The notes: generated from the letters alone by a model not told the origin. Positions 17,568-27,591 are shown, numbered from the stretch's first letter. The stretch is DNA of 64,000 nt from Sphingopyxis sp. CCNWLW2 (GCF_037095755.1 NZ_JBAWKJ010000003.1:682001-746000), one strand, 5' to 3'. Numbers and translations: made by a program.

Positions 17568-19577
17568 ATGACCCCGCATCCCGCACCCGAAACCGGCCCG
17601 ATCCTTGGCAAGCTGTCGCTCGAGGCGCTGCCGCTGCACGAGCCGATCCTTGTCGTCACCTTCATCGGCGTCGTCCTTGGCGGCATCGCCGTGCTCGGCC
17701 TGATCACCAAATTCCGCCTCTGGGGCTATCTGTGGACCGAGTGGTTCACCACCGTCGACCACAAGCGGATCGGGATCATGTATATGATTCTGGGCCTGAT
17801 CATGTTCCTGCGCGGCTTCGCCGACGCGATTATGATGCGCATTCAGCAGGCGATGGCGTTCGGCGGGTCCGAAGGTTACCTGACCCCGCATCATTATGAC
17901 CAGGTGTTCACCGCGCACGGCGTGATCATGATCTTCTTCGTCGCGATGCCGTTTATCACCGGGCTGATGAACTATGTCGTGCCGCTGCAAATCGGCGCGC
18001 GCGACGTCAGCTTCCCCTTCCTCAATAACTTCAGTTTCTGGATGACGACCGCGGGCGCGGTGCTGACGATGATTTCGCTCTTCGTCGGCGAATATGCACA
18101 GACCGGCTGGCTGGCCTATCCGCCCTTGTCGGGCATCGCCTACAGCCCCAATGTCGGCGTCGACTATTATATCTGGGGCTTACAGATAGCCGGCGTCGGC
18201 ACCACCCTGTCGGGCATAAACCTGATCGTCACGATCCTGAAGCTGCGCGCGCCGGGCATGGGGCTGATGAAGATGCCCGTCTTCACCTGGACCTCGCTCT
18301 GCGCGAACATCCTGATCGTGGCGTCCTTCCCGATCCTGACCGCGACGCTCGTGCTGCTGACGCTCGACCGTTATGTCGGCACCAACTTCTTCACCAACGA
18401 CCTCGGCGGATCGCCGATGATGTATGTGAACCTGATCTGGATCTGGGGGCACCCCGAGGTTTACATCCTCGTGCTGCCGCTGTTCGGCGTCTTTTCCGAA
18501 GTCACCTCGACCTTCTCGGGCAAGCGGCTCTTCGGCTACACCTCGATGGTCTATGCGACGATCTGCATCACGATCCTGTCGTACCTCGTGTGGCTGCACC
18601 ATTTCTTCACCATGGGATCGGGGGCGAGCGTCAACAGCTTCTTCGGCATCACGACGATGGTGATCTCGATCCCGACGGGGGCCAAGCTCTTCAACTGGCT
18701 GTTCACCATGTACCGCGGCCGCATCCGTTTCGAGCTGCCGATGATGTGGACGGTCGCCTTCATGCTGACGTTCGTTATCGGGGGCATGACCGGGGTGCTG
18801 CTCGCGGTGCCGCCCGCCGACTTCGTGCTGCACAACTCGCTGTTCCTGATCGCGCATTTCCATAACGTGATCATCGGGGGCGTCTTGTTCGGCCTTTTCG
18901 CGGCGATCAATTACTGGTGGCCCAAGGCGTTCGGCTACAAGCTCGACGTCTTCTGGGGCAAGGTCAGCTTCTGGTGCTGGGTGGTCGGTTTCTGGGTCGC
19001 TTTCACGCCGCTCTATATCCTCGGCCTGATGGGCGTGACGCGGCGCATGCGCGTGTTCGACGACCCGAGCCTGCAAATCTGGTTCGTGATCGCAGGCATC
19101 GGCGCGCTGATCGTCGCCGCGGGTATCGGCGCCATGCTGGTCCAGTTCGCGGTGAGCATCTGGCGCCGCAAGGAGCTGCGCGACACCACCGGCGGCGATC
19201 CGTGGGACGGCCGCACGCTCGAATGGGCGACCAGCTCGCCGCCGCCCGACTATAATTTCGCCTTCACGCCGGTGATCCACGACCTCGACGCATGGTACGA
19301 CATGAAGAAGCGCGGGCATCAGCGGCCGGTCGATGGCTATCGCGACATCCATATGCCGAGCAACACCGGCACGGGGATCATCCTGTCGGGCTTCTGCCTC
19401 GTCATGGGCTTTGCGCTGGTCTGGCACATCTGGTGGCTGGTCGCGCTGAGCTTTGCCGCGACGATCGTCGGCGCGATCTATCACACCTTCAACTACAAGC
19501 GCGATTTCGATATCCCGGCGGCGACGGTCACCGCGGTCGAGGAAGCGCGCACCCGCCAGCTGGCGGCCGGAGCCTGA
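17568..19577 (+). CDS. cyoB: Cytochrome bo3 ubiquinol oxidase subunit I
   Basis: The catalytic haem-copper subunit of 669 residues, close to the E. coli length. Recognisable parts are [20 protein letters not shown] with a haem-ligand His, [17 protein letters not shown] holding the Cu-B His and the Tyr that cross-links to it, and [20 protein letters not shown] with the distal haem ligands. An upstream open frame extends back to 17406, inside cyoA, but the ATG at 17568 gives the normal N-terminus. It follows cyoA by 17 bases and ends 4 bases before cyoC. Confidence 0.97.
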   Translation: MTPHPAPETGPILGKLSLEALPLHEPILVVTFIGVVLGGIAVLGLITKFRLWGYLWTEWFTTVDHKRIGIMYMILGLIMFLRGFADAIMMRIQQAMAFGGSEGYLTPHHYDQVFTAHGVIMIFFVAMPFITGLMNYVVPLQIGARDVSFPFLNNFSFWMTTAGAVLTMISLFVGEYAQTGWLAYPPLSGIAYSPNVGVDYYIWGLQIAGVGTTLSGINLIVTILKLRAPGMGLMKMPVFTWTSLCANILIVASFPILTATLVLLTLDRYVGTNFFTNDLGGSPMMYVNLIWIWGHPEVYILVLPLFGVFSEVTSTFSGKRLFGYTSMVYATICITILSYLVWLHHFFTMGSGASVNSFFGITTMVISIPTGAKLFNWLFTMYRGRIRFELPMMWTVAFMLTFVIGGMTGVLLAVPPADFVLHNSLFLIAHFHNVIIGGVLFGLFAAINYWWPKAFGYKLDVFWGKVSFWCWVVGFWVAFTPLYILGLMGVTRRMRVFDDPSLQIWFVIAGIGALIVAAGIGAMLVQFAVSIWRRKELRDTTGGDPWDGRTLEWATSSPPPDYNFAFTPVIHDLDAWYDMKKRGHQRPVDGYRDIHMPSNTGTGIILSGFCLVMGFALVWHIWWLVALSFAATIVGAIYHTFNYKRDFDIPAATVTAVEEARTRQLAAGA

Positions 19578-19581
19578 TGCG

Positions 19582-20208
19582 ATGAGTGCCAAGACGATAG
19601 CCGCCGACGCGCCCGTCCAGTTCTACGACCTCGACGAGCATGCGCATCCCGAGGGGCACAGCACGATGCTGGGCTTCTGGATCTATCTGATGAGCGACTG
19701 CCTCATCTTTGCGATCCTCTTTGCCTGCTACGCCGTGCTCGGGGGCAGCTATGCCGCTGGCCCGGCGCCGAAGGATCTGTTCGACCTGAAGCTGATCGCG
19801 CTCAACACCGCGATGCTGCTCTTCTCGTCGATCACCTATGGCTTTGCGGTGCTGCAGATGCAGCAGGGCAAGGTGCGGGGCGTACAGATATGGCTCGCGA
19901 TCACCGGCCTCTTCGGGCTCGCCTTCCTCGGGATCGAGCTTTACGAATTCCACCACCTGATCGAGATCGGCGCGACGCCGCAGCGCAGCGCCTTCCTGTC
20001 GAGCTTCTTTACGCTCGTCGGCACCCACGGGCTGCACGTCACCTTCGGGATCGTGTGGCTGGTGACCTTGATGTTCCAGCTGTCGAAGCACGGGCTGATC
20101 GCCGCGAACAAGCGCCGCGTGATGTGCCTCAGCATGTTCTGGCACTTCCTCGACGTCGTGTGGATCGGCGTCTTCACCTTTGTCTATCTGATGGGAGTGC
20201 TGCGGTGA
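19582..20208 (+). CDS. cyoC: Cytochrome bo3 ubiquinol oxidase subunit III
   Basis: A 208-residue protein with five membrane helices, typical of CyoC (GFWIYLMSDCLIFAILFACY, SAFLSSFFTLVGTHGLHVTF). The conserved segment FWHFLDVVWIGVFTFVYLMG closes it. The ATG at 19582, four bases after the cyoB stop, gives the family N-terminus; an upstream extension overlaps cyoB. Its TGA overlaps the GTG start of cyoD by four bases. It stabilises subunit I in the oxidase complex. Confidence 0.95.
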   Translation: MSAKTIAADAPVQFYDLDEHAHPEGHSTMLGFWIYLMSDCLIFAILFACYAVLGGSYAAGPAPKDLFDLKLIALNTAMLLFSSITYGFAVLQMQQGKVRGVQIWLAITGLFGLAFLGIELYEFHHLIEIGATPQRSAFLSSFFTLVGTHGLHVTFGIVWLVTLMFQLSKHGLIAANKRRVMCLSMFWHFLDVVWIGVFTFVYLMGVLR

Positions 20209-20630
20209 GCCCCAATACCAATCAAAGTGGCCCGCACGCCACCGCCCACGCGCACGACGGTCCTCACGAGATCGAGATGCCGCACGCGTCGATGCGCGAC
20301 TATGTCATCGGCTTTGTCCTGTCGGTGATCCTGACCGCGATCCCCTTCTGGCTGGTGATGACGATGCCGCTCAGCGCGGGCGCGACGGGCGCGATCATCA
20401 TGGGCTTTGCGGTCGTCCAGATCGTCGTCCACATGGTCTTTTTCCTCCATATGACCCCGAAGGCCGAGGGCGGCTGGTCGCTGACTTCGCTGATCTTCAC
20501 CGTGATCGTCGTGGTGATCATGCTCGCGGGCTCGCTGTGGGTGATGCACCACCTCAACACCAACATGATGCCGATGCCGCACGAACCGACGAGCCAGACG
20601 GCGGGTACGACGACGGGTCAGGTGCCGTGA
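20205..20630 (+). CDS. cyoD: Cytochrome bo3 ubiquinol oxidase subunit IV
   Basis: A 141-residue protein with three membrane helices and the CyoD pattern (SMRDYVIGFVLSVILTAIPF, VHMVFFLHMT). The His-rich N-terminal tail is usual in alphaproteobacteria. Start is GTG in a GTGA overlap with cyoC; the C-terminal tail is Thr/Pro-rich. No cyoE (haem O synthase) follows, unlike E. coli, so haem O must come from a gene elsewhere. Confidence 0.93.
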   Translation: MSPNTNQSGPHATAHAHDGPHEIEMPHASMRDYVIGFVLSVILTAIPFWLVMTMPLSAGATGAIIMGFAVVQIVVHMVFFLHMTPKAEGGWSLTSLIFTVIVVVIMLAGSLWVMHHLNTNMMPMPHEPTSQTAGTTTGQVP

Positions 20631-21328
20631 CACGCACTCGCCGCGCGGTTTTTGCCGCGGCGGCGCTGATCGCGGCGATCGGCCTCGCGGCGCTTGGCGT
20701 CTGGCAGATCGAACGGCGCGTGTGGAAGCATGAGCTGGTCGCAGCGGTTGAGGCGCGTGTTCATGCGGCGCCGGTGGCTGCGCCGGGGCCGGGTGCGTGG
20801 GATGCGGTCGACGCGAAGAATGACGTCTATCGCCGCGTGACCGCGACCGGGCAGTTCCGACATGATCGCGAAACGCTCGTGCAGGCGGTGACCGATCGCG
20901 GACCGGGCTACTGGGTGCTGACCCCGCTCGAAACGCCGCGCTTCACCTTGCTCGTCAATCGCGGCTTCGTGCCCAAGGATCGGCGTGATCCGAAAACGCG
21001 CGCCGCGGGCAATGTCGCGGGGCCGGTGACGGTGACCGGGCTGCTGCGCGTCACCGAGCCCGAGGGCGCATTCCTGCGTTCGAACGATGCGGCGGCGGGC
21101 CGCTGGTTTTCGCGCGATGTCGCGGCGATCGCGAAGGCGAGGGGGCTCGGCAACACCGCGCCCTATTTCGTCGATGCCGATGCCTCGCCCAACCCCGGCG
21201 GCTACCCGGTCGGCGGGCTGACTATCGTGCGCTTTCCCGACAATCATCTGGTCTATGCGCTGACCTGGTTTGCGCTTTGTGCGCTCAGCCTCTTTTTTGC
21301 ATGGCGGCTGTGGCGTATTCGCGATTGA
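20627..21328 (+). CDS. SURF1-family oxidase assembly protein
   Basis: A 233-residue membrane protein with the SURF1 layout: an N-terminal helix (AAALIAAIGLAALGVWQIER), a periplasmic domain with GPGYWVLTPLETPRFTLLVN RGFVP-type segment, and a C-terminal helix (LVYALTWFALCALSLFFAWR). SURF1 proteins help insert haem into haem-copper oxidases; here it should serve the cyo enzyme. GTG start in a GTGA overlap with cyoD; its own TGA shares one base with the start of the sensor kinase gene. Confidence 0.92.
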   Translation: MTRTRRAVFAAAALIAAIGLAALGVWQIERRVWKHELVAAVEARVHAAPVAAPGPGAWDAVDAKNDVYRRVTATGQFRHDRETLVQAVTDRGPGYWVLTPLETPRFTLLVNRGFVPKDRRDPKTRAAGNVAGPVTVTGLLRVTEPEGAFLRSNDAAAGRWFSRDVAAIAKARGLGNTAPYFVDADASPNPGGYPVGGLTIVRFPDNHLVYALTWFALCALSLFFAWRLWRIRD

Positions 21329-22635
21329 TGACCCGCCCAACCATCCCTGCGACCACGCCTTCGAGGGCGCCCGCCGGCCGCCGCAACATGACGCTGCTGA
21401 TCCAGCTGCGCTGGATCGCGGTCGGGGGCCAGCTCGCGACGATCGGGATCGTCAGCGGGCCGATGGGTATCGCGCTGCCGCACGCGCCTCTGCTCGCCGC
21501 GATCATGGTGCTGATCGCGATCAATTTCGCGAGCATCGCCTTGCTCCGCCGCGGCCGCGCGGTGACCAATGCCGAGCTGACCGCGGTGCTGCTGTTCGAC
21601 GTTGCGGCGCTCTGCTGGCAGCTCCACCATAGCGGCGGGCTCGCTAATCCCTTTGCCTCGCTGTTCCTGTTGCAGGTCGTGATCGGCGCGATCCTGCTCA
21701 CCCCGCGTTCGTCGTGGGCGATCGTCGTCGCGGCGCTCGCCGCGCTCGCGGCGCTGCGCGTCGATCCGACGCCGCTCGTGCTGCCGCCCGCTTACGCCGG
21801 CGATCCGATGGGGCTGTATCTGAAGGGCAGCTTCGTGTGCTTCCTGCTGATCGCGGTGCTGTTCGTCGCTTTCGTCACGCGGATCAACCGCAACCTGCGC
21901 GATAGCGACGCCGCGCTCGCGACGAGCAGGCAGCGCGCGGCTGAAGAGGACCATATCGTGCGCATGGGGCTGCTCGCGTCGGGCGCGGCGCATGAGCTTG
22001 GGACGCCGCTGTCGACGCTGTCGGTGCTGATCGGCGACTGGAAGGCGGCGCCGCGGCTCGCGAAGGACCGCGAGATGCAGGAGGATCTCGCCGACATGGA
22101 TGCGGCGGTGCAGCGCTGCAAGGCGATCGTCAGCGGCATTTTGATGTCGGCGGGCGAGGCGCGCGGCGAGGCACCGCAATTGACGACGATGCGCGCCTCG
22201 TTCAACGAGATCGTCGCGCACACGCGTGCGGTGCGCCGCCCCGGCACGGTCGAATTCAACGACCGCTTCGGTGCCGATGTCGCGATCGTGTCGGACCCCG
22301 CGCTGCGACAGGTGATCGGCAACGTGCTCGATAACGCGGCCGAGGTGTCGCCCGACTGGACGCGCTTCACGACGTCGCGTGACGGCGACATGCTGGTGAT
22401 CGAGATCGCCGATCAAGGCCCGGGCTTTAGCCCGGAGATGCTGGAGAATTTCGGCCAGCCCTACCGCTCGACCAAGGGCCGCCCCGGCGGCGGGCTCGGC
22501 CTGTTCCTGCTCGTCAACGTGCTGCGTAAGCTGGGCGGTGGCGCGAGCGTGTCCAATCGCGACGTGGGCGGCGCGCTCGTCCGGATATTCCTGCCTATTT
22601 CGGCCCTGGCACGGCCCGATGGAGAGAAGGCATGA
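21328..22635 (+). CDS. regB: Redox-sensing histidine kinase, RegB/PrrB/ActS type
   Basis: A 435-residue membrane kinase. Six helices lie in the first 185 residues. GGLANPF at residues 103-109 matches the quinone-binding heptad GGxxNPF of RegB. The phosphorylated His is 222 in GAAHELGTPLSTLS. Cys264 in VQRCKAIVSG sits where RegB has its redox-active Cys265. The ATPase domain ends with RPGGGLGLFLLVNVL. In RegB the quinone pool and this Cys switch kinase activity. Placement directly after a quinol oxidase operon suggests that electron flow controls the oxidase through RegA. ATG at 21328 overlaps the SURF1 stop by one base. Confidence 0.93.
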   Translation: MTRPTIPATTPSRAPAGRRNMTLLIQLRWIAVGGQLATIGIVSGPMGIALPHAPLLAAIMVLIAINFASIALLRRGRAVTNAELTAVLLFDVAALCWQLHHSGGLANPFASLFLLQVVIGAILLTPRSSWAIVVAALAALAALRVDPTPLVLPPAYAGDPMGLYLKGSFVCFLLIAVLFVAFVTRINRNLRDSDAALATSRQRAAEEDHIVRMGLLASGAAHELGTPLSTLSVLIGDWKAAPRLAKDREMQEDLADMDAAVQRCKAIVSGILMSAGEARGEAPQLTTMRASFNEIVAHTRAVRRPGTVEFNDRFGADVAIVSDPALRQVIGNVLDNAAEVSPDWTRFTTSRDGDMLVIEIADQGPGFSPEMLENFGQPYRSTKGRPGGGLGLFLLVNVLRKLGGGASVSNRDVGGALVRIFLPISALARPDGEKA

Positions 22636-23177
22636 CCGAGGTCGAGGATAGCGGGCGACGCTTGCTGATCGTCGAGGATGACGAAACCTTCGCGCGGACG
22701 CTGAAACGCTCGTTCGAGCGGCGCGGCTATGCGGTCGAGGTAGCGCATAGCCCGGAGGAGATGGATGCGCTGCTCACGGCGTTCCGGCCCGGCTATGCGG
22801 TCGTCGATCTGAAGCTGGGCGGCGCGTCGGGGCTGGCGTGCGTGCAGACGTTGCGGGCGTCGGATGCGACGATGCGGATCGTCGTGCTCACCGGCTTTGC
22901 GAGCATCGCGACCGCGGTCGAGGCGATCAAGCTCGGCGCCTCCTATTATCTCGCCAAGCCTTCGAACACCGACGATATCGAGGCGGCGTTCGACCGCGCC
23001 GAGGGCAACGCCGAAACGCCGCTCGACGCGCGTCCGTCGTCGATCAAGACCGTCGAGTGGGAGCATATCCACCAGATTTTGGTCGAGACCGATTTCAACA
23101 TTTCGGAGACCGCGCGCCGGCTCGGCATGCACCGGCGCACGCTGGCGCGAAAGCTGGAGAAAAGGCAGATCCGCTAG
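22632..23177 (+). CDS. regA: Response regulator, RegA/PrrA/ActR type
   Basis: A 181-residue two-domain protein. The receiver has the acidic pair at 16-17, the phosphoacceptor Asp59 (VVDLKLGG), and the late Lys (YYLAKPSN). The C-terminal Fis-type helix-turn-helix (NISETARRLGMHRRTLARKL) is nearly invariant in RegA proteins. It binds DNA and controls respiration, carbon and nitrogen fixation or photosynthesis genes in other alphaproteobacteria. The start overlaps the regB stop as ATGA. Targets in this organism are not shown; the cyo operon is the obvious candidate. Confidence 0.93.
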   Translation: MTEVEDSGRRLLIVEDDETFARTLKRSFERRGYAVEVAHSPEEMDALLTAFRPGYAVVDLKLGGASGLACVQTLRASDATMRIVVLTGFASIATAVEAIKLGASYYLAKPSNTDDIEAAFDRAEGNAETPLDARPSSIKTVEWEHIHQILVETDFNISETARRLGMHRRTLARKLEKRQIR

Positions 23178-23189
23178 GCTGCGGCGGCG

Positions 23190-25304
23190 CTATTTCTTCT
23201 CGACCAGCTCGCGCAGCAGGAAGCCGTGGAGCATCGCGGCGCGCACCGCATCCTCGGCATGGTCGGCGCCGACCGAATGGCCGCCCTCCAGATATTCGTG
23301 ATAATAGACGCGGTTGCCGTTCTCCATCAGCCGCGCGGCATATTTGCGCGCGTGGCCGGGGTGGACGCGGTCGTCCTTGGTCGAGAGATAGAGGAAGGTC
23401 GGCGGGTATTTCACGCCCTTGCGGATATTGTGATAGGGCGAATATTTCGACAGGAACGCCCAATCCTCGGGCACGTCAGGATCGCCATATTCGGCGACCC
23501 ACGAGGCGCCCGCGAGCATCTTGTCGTAGCGCCACATATCCTTGATCGGCGAGCCCGAGATTACCGCGCCATAGAGGTCGGGGCGCTGCGTCATCGCCGC
23601 GCCGACGAGCACGCCGCCGTTCGAGCGGCCCGAGATCGCGATCTTGCCCTTTGCGCTGACGCCGGTCTTCACCAGATCCTCGGCGACCGCGTGGAGGTCG
23701 TCGAAGCTCGCCTGGCGCTTTTCGCGCAGCGCCGCCTGGTGCCAGGCGGGGCCATATTCGCCGCCCCCGCGGATGCCCGCGAGGACATAGGCGTTGCCGT
23801 CCTCGACCCAGAACAGGCCGAGCGGACCGGCGCGGTACGGCTGACCGGTGAGATAACCCGGCGTCTGTGCCGAGCGGAACCCGCCATAGGCGTGGATCAG
23901 CGCCGGAACCGGCGCCTCGCTGTCCGATTTCTTCAGGACGAGGAAATAGGGCACGCGCGTGCCGTCCTTCGAGGTCGCGAAGCGCTTTTCGACGAACATT
24001 TCCTTCGCATCGAAGGTCGCGGGCAGGCTTTGGACGGCTTGCGGCGCGCCGGTTTCGCCGACGGCATAGAGCGTGGGCGGCATCAGCATCGTCTCGGCGG
24101 TGGCAAGGACGATATCGCGCCTGCCGATCGTCCCCGCGATGGTCACGGTCGCCTTGTCGGCGAGCGCGACCTCCTTCTGGCTCCATTGGCCGCTCGCGGG
24201 ATCGCGGCGGAGCGCGAACAGCTTGCCCTCGACATCGTCGAGCGCCTTCACCCACAGGATATTGTCGGTCGCCGAGACATTCTCGATCGCCTGCGCCTTC
24301 GTCGGGGTCATCGCGGTGACGATCGGCACCTGCCGGTCGGCGGACATGTCGGCGAGCGACAAGGAGACGAGCGAGCCCGCGGGGATATTCGCCCAATCCT
24401 TGTTGAGGAAGATGATCAGCTGTCCGTCGACGACGTCGCGTACACTCGCGGTGTCGGGAACGATCGTCGAGATATAACGCGAGCCGTCGATGTTCCGCAG
24501 CTTGATGTCGGTGGTGTAGAAGGTCTTGCCGCGACTGATCATCGGCCAGCGCTTGTCGCCGTCGGTGAAGGCGAAGACGTTCATGCCGACGTCTTCCTGC
24601 TCGCCTTCGGCCACGGTTTCGGCCGACGCGAGCGGAGTGCCGCGTTTCCAGCGCTTGACGATGCGCGGATAGCCCGACGCGGTCATGCTACCCGCGCCAT
24701 AGTCGGTCGCGACGAGCAGGGTGTCGGCATTTTCCCATGTCACGCTGCTCTTCGCCTGCGGCAGTGCGAAGCCGCCGGTGACGAAGCTTTTGGTCGTGCG
24801 GTCCCATTCGCGGACGATGTCGGCGTCGGTGCCGCCGGGGCTCAGCGAGACGAGGCAGCGTTTGTAATCGGGCGCGAGGCAGTTGGCGCCGTGCCAGACC
24901 CAGCTCTGTTTTTCGGCCTTGCCGAGCGCGTCGACGTCGATCAGCACCGTCCAGACGGGCTTGCCGGCGAGGTAAGCGTCGAGCGGGCTCTGGCGCCAGA
25001 TGCCGCGCGGGTTGGCGGCGTCGCGCCAGAAATTGGTGATCGTATCGCCCATCACCTCGCCGGGCATCGCGATCTGGCGGTCGTCGTCGAGAATTTCGCG
25101 CGCGCGCTTGCGATCGGCCTCGAAACCCGGGCGGTTCGTGATCAGCTTATCGGTGGCCGCATTTTCCTTTTTGACCCAGTCGAGAGCCTTTGTGCCCTCG
25201 ATATCCTCAAGCCAGAGGTACCGGTCCTTGTCTTGCGGCGCGGCGGTGGCGACGGCGGTGATCGAACAGCTGAGGGCAAGCGCGGCAAGGCTGGCGCGGA
25301 TCAT
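23190..25304 (-). CDS. Exported prolyl oligopeptidase family (S9A) serine peptidase
   Basis: A 704-residue protein with a signal peptide (ASLAALALSCSITAVATA), an N-terminal seven-bladed propeller and a C-terminal alpha/beta-hydrolase domain. The nucleophile Ser is in KIAISGRSNGGVLVGAAM, the Asp in YLSTKDDRVHPGHARK and the His in EGGHSVGADH. S9A enzymes cleave short peptides after proline or related residues in the periplasm. The ATG at 25304 is chosen because it starts the signal peptide; the frame is open further upstream but runs through an inverted repeat and the next gene. It converges with regA, 12 bases away. Confidence 0.93.
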   Translation of the reverse strand: MIRASLAALALSCSITAVATAAPQDKDRYLWLEDIEGTKALDWVKKENAATDKLITNRPGFEADRKRAREILDDDRQIAMPGEVMGDTITNFWRDAANPRGIWRQSPLDAYLAGKPVWTVLIDVDALGKAEKQSWVWHGANCLAPDYKRCLVSLSPGGTDADIVREWDRTTKSFVTGGFALPQAKSSVTWENADTLLVATDYGAGSMTASGYPRIVKRWKRGTPLASAETVAEGEQEDVGMNVFAFTDGDKRWPMISRGKTFYTTDIKLRNIDGSRYISTIVPDTASVRDVVDGQLIIFLNKDWANIPAGSLVSLSLADMSADRQVPIVTAMTPTKAQAIENVSATDNILWVKALDDVEGKLFALRRDPASGQWSQKEVALADKATVTIAGTIGRRDIVLATAETMLMPPTLYAVGETGAPQAVQSLPATFDAKEMFVEKRFATSKDGTRVPYFLVLKKSDSEAPVPALIHAYGGFRSAQTPGYLTGQPYRAGPLGLFWVEDGNAYVLAGIRGGGEYGPAWHQAALREKRQASFDDLHAVAEDLVKTGVSAKGKIAISGRSNGGVLVGAAMTQRPDLYGAVISGSPIKDMWRYDKMLAGASWVAEYGDPDVPEDWAFLSKYSPYHNIRKGVKYPPTFLYLSTKDDRVHPGHARKYAARLMENGNRVYYHEYLEGGHSVGADHAEDAVRAAMLHGFLLRELVEKK

Positions 25305-25369
25305 TCGGAAAGTCTCCCCTGGGGTGTGGAGGCGCTGTGCTAGCACCGTCACACAGTACAAGGAAGCAT

Positions 25370-25447
25370 CGTCATCCCGGCGAAGGCCGGGATCTCGACG
25401 TAGAATGAAATCGCAACGATGAGATCCCGGCCTTCGCCGGGATGACG
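25370..25447. repeat. REP-like inverted repeat, 27-base perfect arms
   Basis: Arms at 25370-25396 and 25421-25447 are exact reverse complements, separated by 24 bases. The core CCCGGCGAAGGCCGGG is shared in form with the repeat at 38074-38142. It lies between two minus-strand genes and could end transcription or stabilise mRNA; there is no T-run. Confidence 0.85.
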
Positions 25448-25453
25448 GATAAA

Positions 25454-25876
25454 TTACTGGTCGATGATGATCGTGCCCGGGTGATGCTTGTCGAGATGCT
25501 TCTTGATGATCCGGAGATTGCGCGTGTTCGAGCGGAAGAAGAAGTCGAACGCGTCGCCGACGAGCGGGATCGCGCCGAGCGCGGTATCGACGCCGAGATT
25601 GCCGACCATGCGCCAGATCTTCCACTTCGGCATGCCGAGGTTGCGCGCTTCCCAGATGAGATAAGCGCCCATCGTCGCGGCGATCACGTCGCCGACGACG
25701 GGGACAAGCCCGACGATCGCGTCGAGGCCGACCGGGCGGTTGATGCCGGGGATGATAAAGCTGCGTTCGAGCAGGATTTCCAGCGTTTCGACGCGCTTGC
25801 GCAGCGCGGCGGGGTCGTTGCGATTGGAAATCAGCGCGTCGAAGATCGCATCGGGATTGGGCGTCGAAGGGGCCAT
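25454..25876 (-). CDS. DUF4112-domain membrane protein
   Basis: A 140-residue protein. The DUF4112 signature is clear: LVPVVGDVIAATMGAYLIWE followed by GNLGVDTALGAIPLVGDAFD, two short glycine-rich membrane-associated segments with GD turns, then a basic tail (RSNTRNLRIIKKHLDKHHPG). The family has no assigned function. The stop lies 6 bases from the end of the inverted repeat. Confidence 0.85.
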   Translation of the reverse strand: MAPSTPNPDAIFDALISNRNDPAALRKRVETLEILLERSFIIPGINRPVGLDAIVGLVPVVGDVIAATMGAYLIWEARNLGMPKWKIWRMVGNLGVDTALGAIPLVGDAFDFFFRSNTRNLRIIKKHLDKHHPGTIIIDQ

Positions 25877-25918
25877 CGGGGTCCTTTCACAAGCGCTCGA
25901 AGTTGCAGCGCCACTGTA

Positions 25919-27442
25919 TTAGTTAGGTAAGGCGATCACATGATTCAATGGGTGTTGCGCGCGGCCGTTCGCGCGGAGGCCCGTGAGGCGCTGCGACGCG
26001 ACCGACCAGCGGAGCGGCGTCGCGAGCGGAATGAAGGGGCCATAGCGGGCGAGAACCGCCTCGGCCTCGCTGACCTGTACCCGGCGTTGGCCGGCGTCGA
26101 TATTGACCGTCGCCTGGTCGATCAGCTCCTGCGCCTCACGGTTGCACAGCGTATCGCGGCGGCACGAGAGGCGGCGCAGCGCCCAGAGCGCATCGTCGTT
26201 CGGTGCGACTTCGTCGATCAGGCGGAGGTCGGCGGTCGACGCCATCGGGACGCGCTGGCTCGGCACCCCGATCGCTTTGAAATCGGCGGAGACGTAAGCG
26301 AAGAGGATGCGCCCGCCGGGGGTGTCGGGGACCGCGATGCGCACTGGTTCGATCGCGCGTCCGGCGCCGCGCCAGGCATCGACCACGCGCTTCGCCTGTG
26401 CGAGGCGCGATGCCTCGTCATATTCGGCCCAGGCAGGGACGAGCGGCGCGGGGCCGCCGTCGCGCGCGTAGAGCGACGGACGCAGCGTGACCTGCGGCTG
26501 CCATTCGGCGAGCCCGAAGGCTTCGATCAGTCGCTCGCGCCGGATCGCGCGGATGAGTGCGTCGCGGTTGGCGTCGACCGCGAGGAAACCCTCGGCGCGG
26601 ACGAACGACAGGCCGAACAGGCCGGGGACCGGATCGACGACGAGGCGCGAACGGCCGATGTTCGACGCGGCGAAATAGGGCAGGGTCGAAAAACGGCCGC
26701 CGATGACGCCATCGGCATAGCCGTTCTTGAACCGCGCGAGCGCGCCCGCGGGCGATGTGCCGACCAGCTCGATCGACGCGGCGGGGTCGTTCGCGGCGGC
26801 TTCGGCCGCCTCGGGGTCTTCGGCGAGCGGGTCGGGGACGGGCGAGAGCAGCACCGCGCGGCCGATCCTGCGCGCGCGCATCGGGCCCCAGCCCATGCCC
26901 TTGTTGACGATCGCCATCGAGGGCTGCGCGAGCAGTTCGAGGATAGCGGGCTGCGGCACCGAAAGGCGGATTTCGATCACGGTGTCGGTCATCGCCTTGA
27001 TCGTCTCGACCTCGGGGAAATCATTCTTGAGGACGTGGCGGCTGGCGGGGGCGAGATAGGAGCGCAGGATTGCGGCGACATCCTCGGCCGTGACCTTGCG
27101 CCCGTTGGTCCATTTGGCTTCGCGAAGGCGGAAGATATAGCTGCGCCCATCGGTGGTGACCGTCCAGCGATCGGCGAGGCCGGTGTCGATTTGACCCTCG
27201 CCGTCATAGCGGACCAGTCCCTGCGAGGTCGCGTCGAGCAGCGCGGCATTGGCGGACGACAGCTCGCCAGCGAGCGGCGTCGCGGCAGGATTGAGCGTGC
27301 CGATCGCGGCGATCTTCACAGGGCCGCGCTCGCCGAACAAGCCGCAACTGGCGAGCGACAAGAGGGCGAGGCCGGCAAGGGTGCGGCCACCGAACCGGCG
27401 GCCCTTTTCCGCAATCATGGACGTGTCTGTTTCGAACGGCAT
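25919..27442 (-). CDS. Lipoprotein solute-binding protein, family 5 (peptide/nickel type)
   Basis: A 507-residue protein with a lipobox (LALLSLASCG) and the SBP_bac_5 fold: ALLDATSQGLVRYDGEGQID, LRDAKWTNGRKVTAEDV-like segment, and a late FVRAEGFLAVDANRDALIRA. It should bind oligopeptides, nickel or a similar ligand at the outer face of the inner membrane. No permease or ATPase genes of this transporter type are next to it, so it is an orphan here. The ATG at 27442 gives a 9-residue longer N-terminus than ATG 27418; both keep the lipobox. Confidence 0.85.
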   Translation of the reverse strand: MPFETDTSMIAEKGRRFGGRTLAGLALLSLASCGLFGERGPVKIAAIGTLNPAATPLAGELSSANAALLDATSQGLVRYDGEGQIDTGLADRWTVTTDGRSYIFRLREAKWTNGRKVTAEDVAAILRSYLAPASRHVLKNDFPEVETIKAMTDTVIEIRLSVPQPAILELLAQPSMAIVNKGMGWGPMRARRIGRAVLLSPVPDPLAEDPEAAEAAANDPAASIELVGTSPAGALARFKNGYADGVIGGRFSTLPYFAASNIGRSRLVVDPVPGLFGLSFVRAEGFLAVDANRDALIRAIRRERLIEAFGLAEWQPQVTLRPSLYARDGGPAPLVPAWAEYDEASRLAQAKRVVDAWRGAGRAIEPVRIAVPDTPGGRILFAYVSADFKAIGVPSQRVPMASTADLRLIDEVAPNDDALWALRRLSCRRDTLCNREAQELIDQATVNIDAGQRRVQVSEAEAVLARYGPFIPLATPLRWSVASQRLTGLRANGRAQHPLNHVIALPN

Positions 27443-27591
27443 CGCGGCGCACCATAGCCATGGGGACAGGCGCGCTTCAAGGGCCGCGAATCCTCGCCAG
27501 CAGCCAGGACTGGCCGGGCGCAGACAGCGCGAAGCGAGGGCCGGACGAAGCGACCGCCTGCCAGCTCGGCCGCGCAGCGCGGCGATACGGA

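Noticed and set aside
25305..25625. Upstream extension of the prolyl oligopeptidase frame
   Set aside because: It translates the inverted repeat and part of the DUF4112 gene; the signal peptide begins at 25304.
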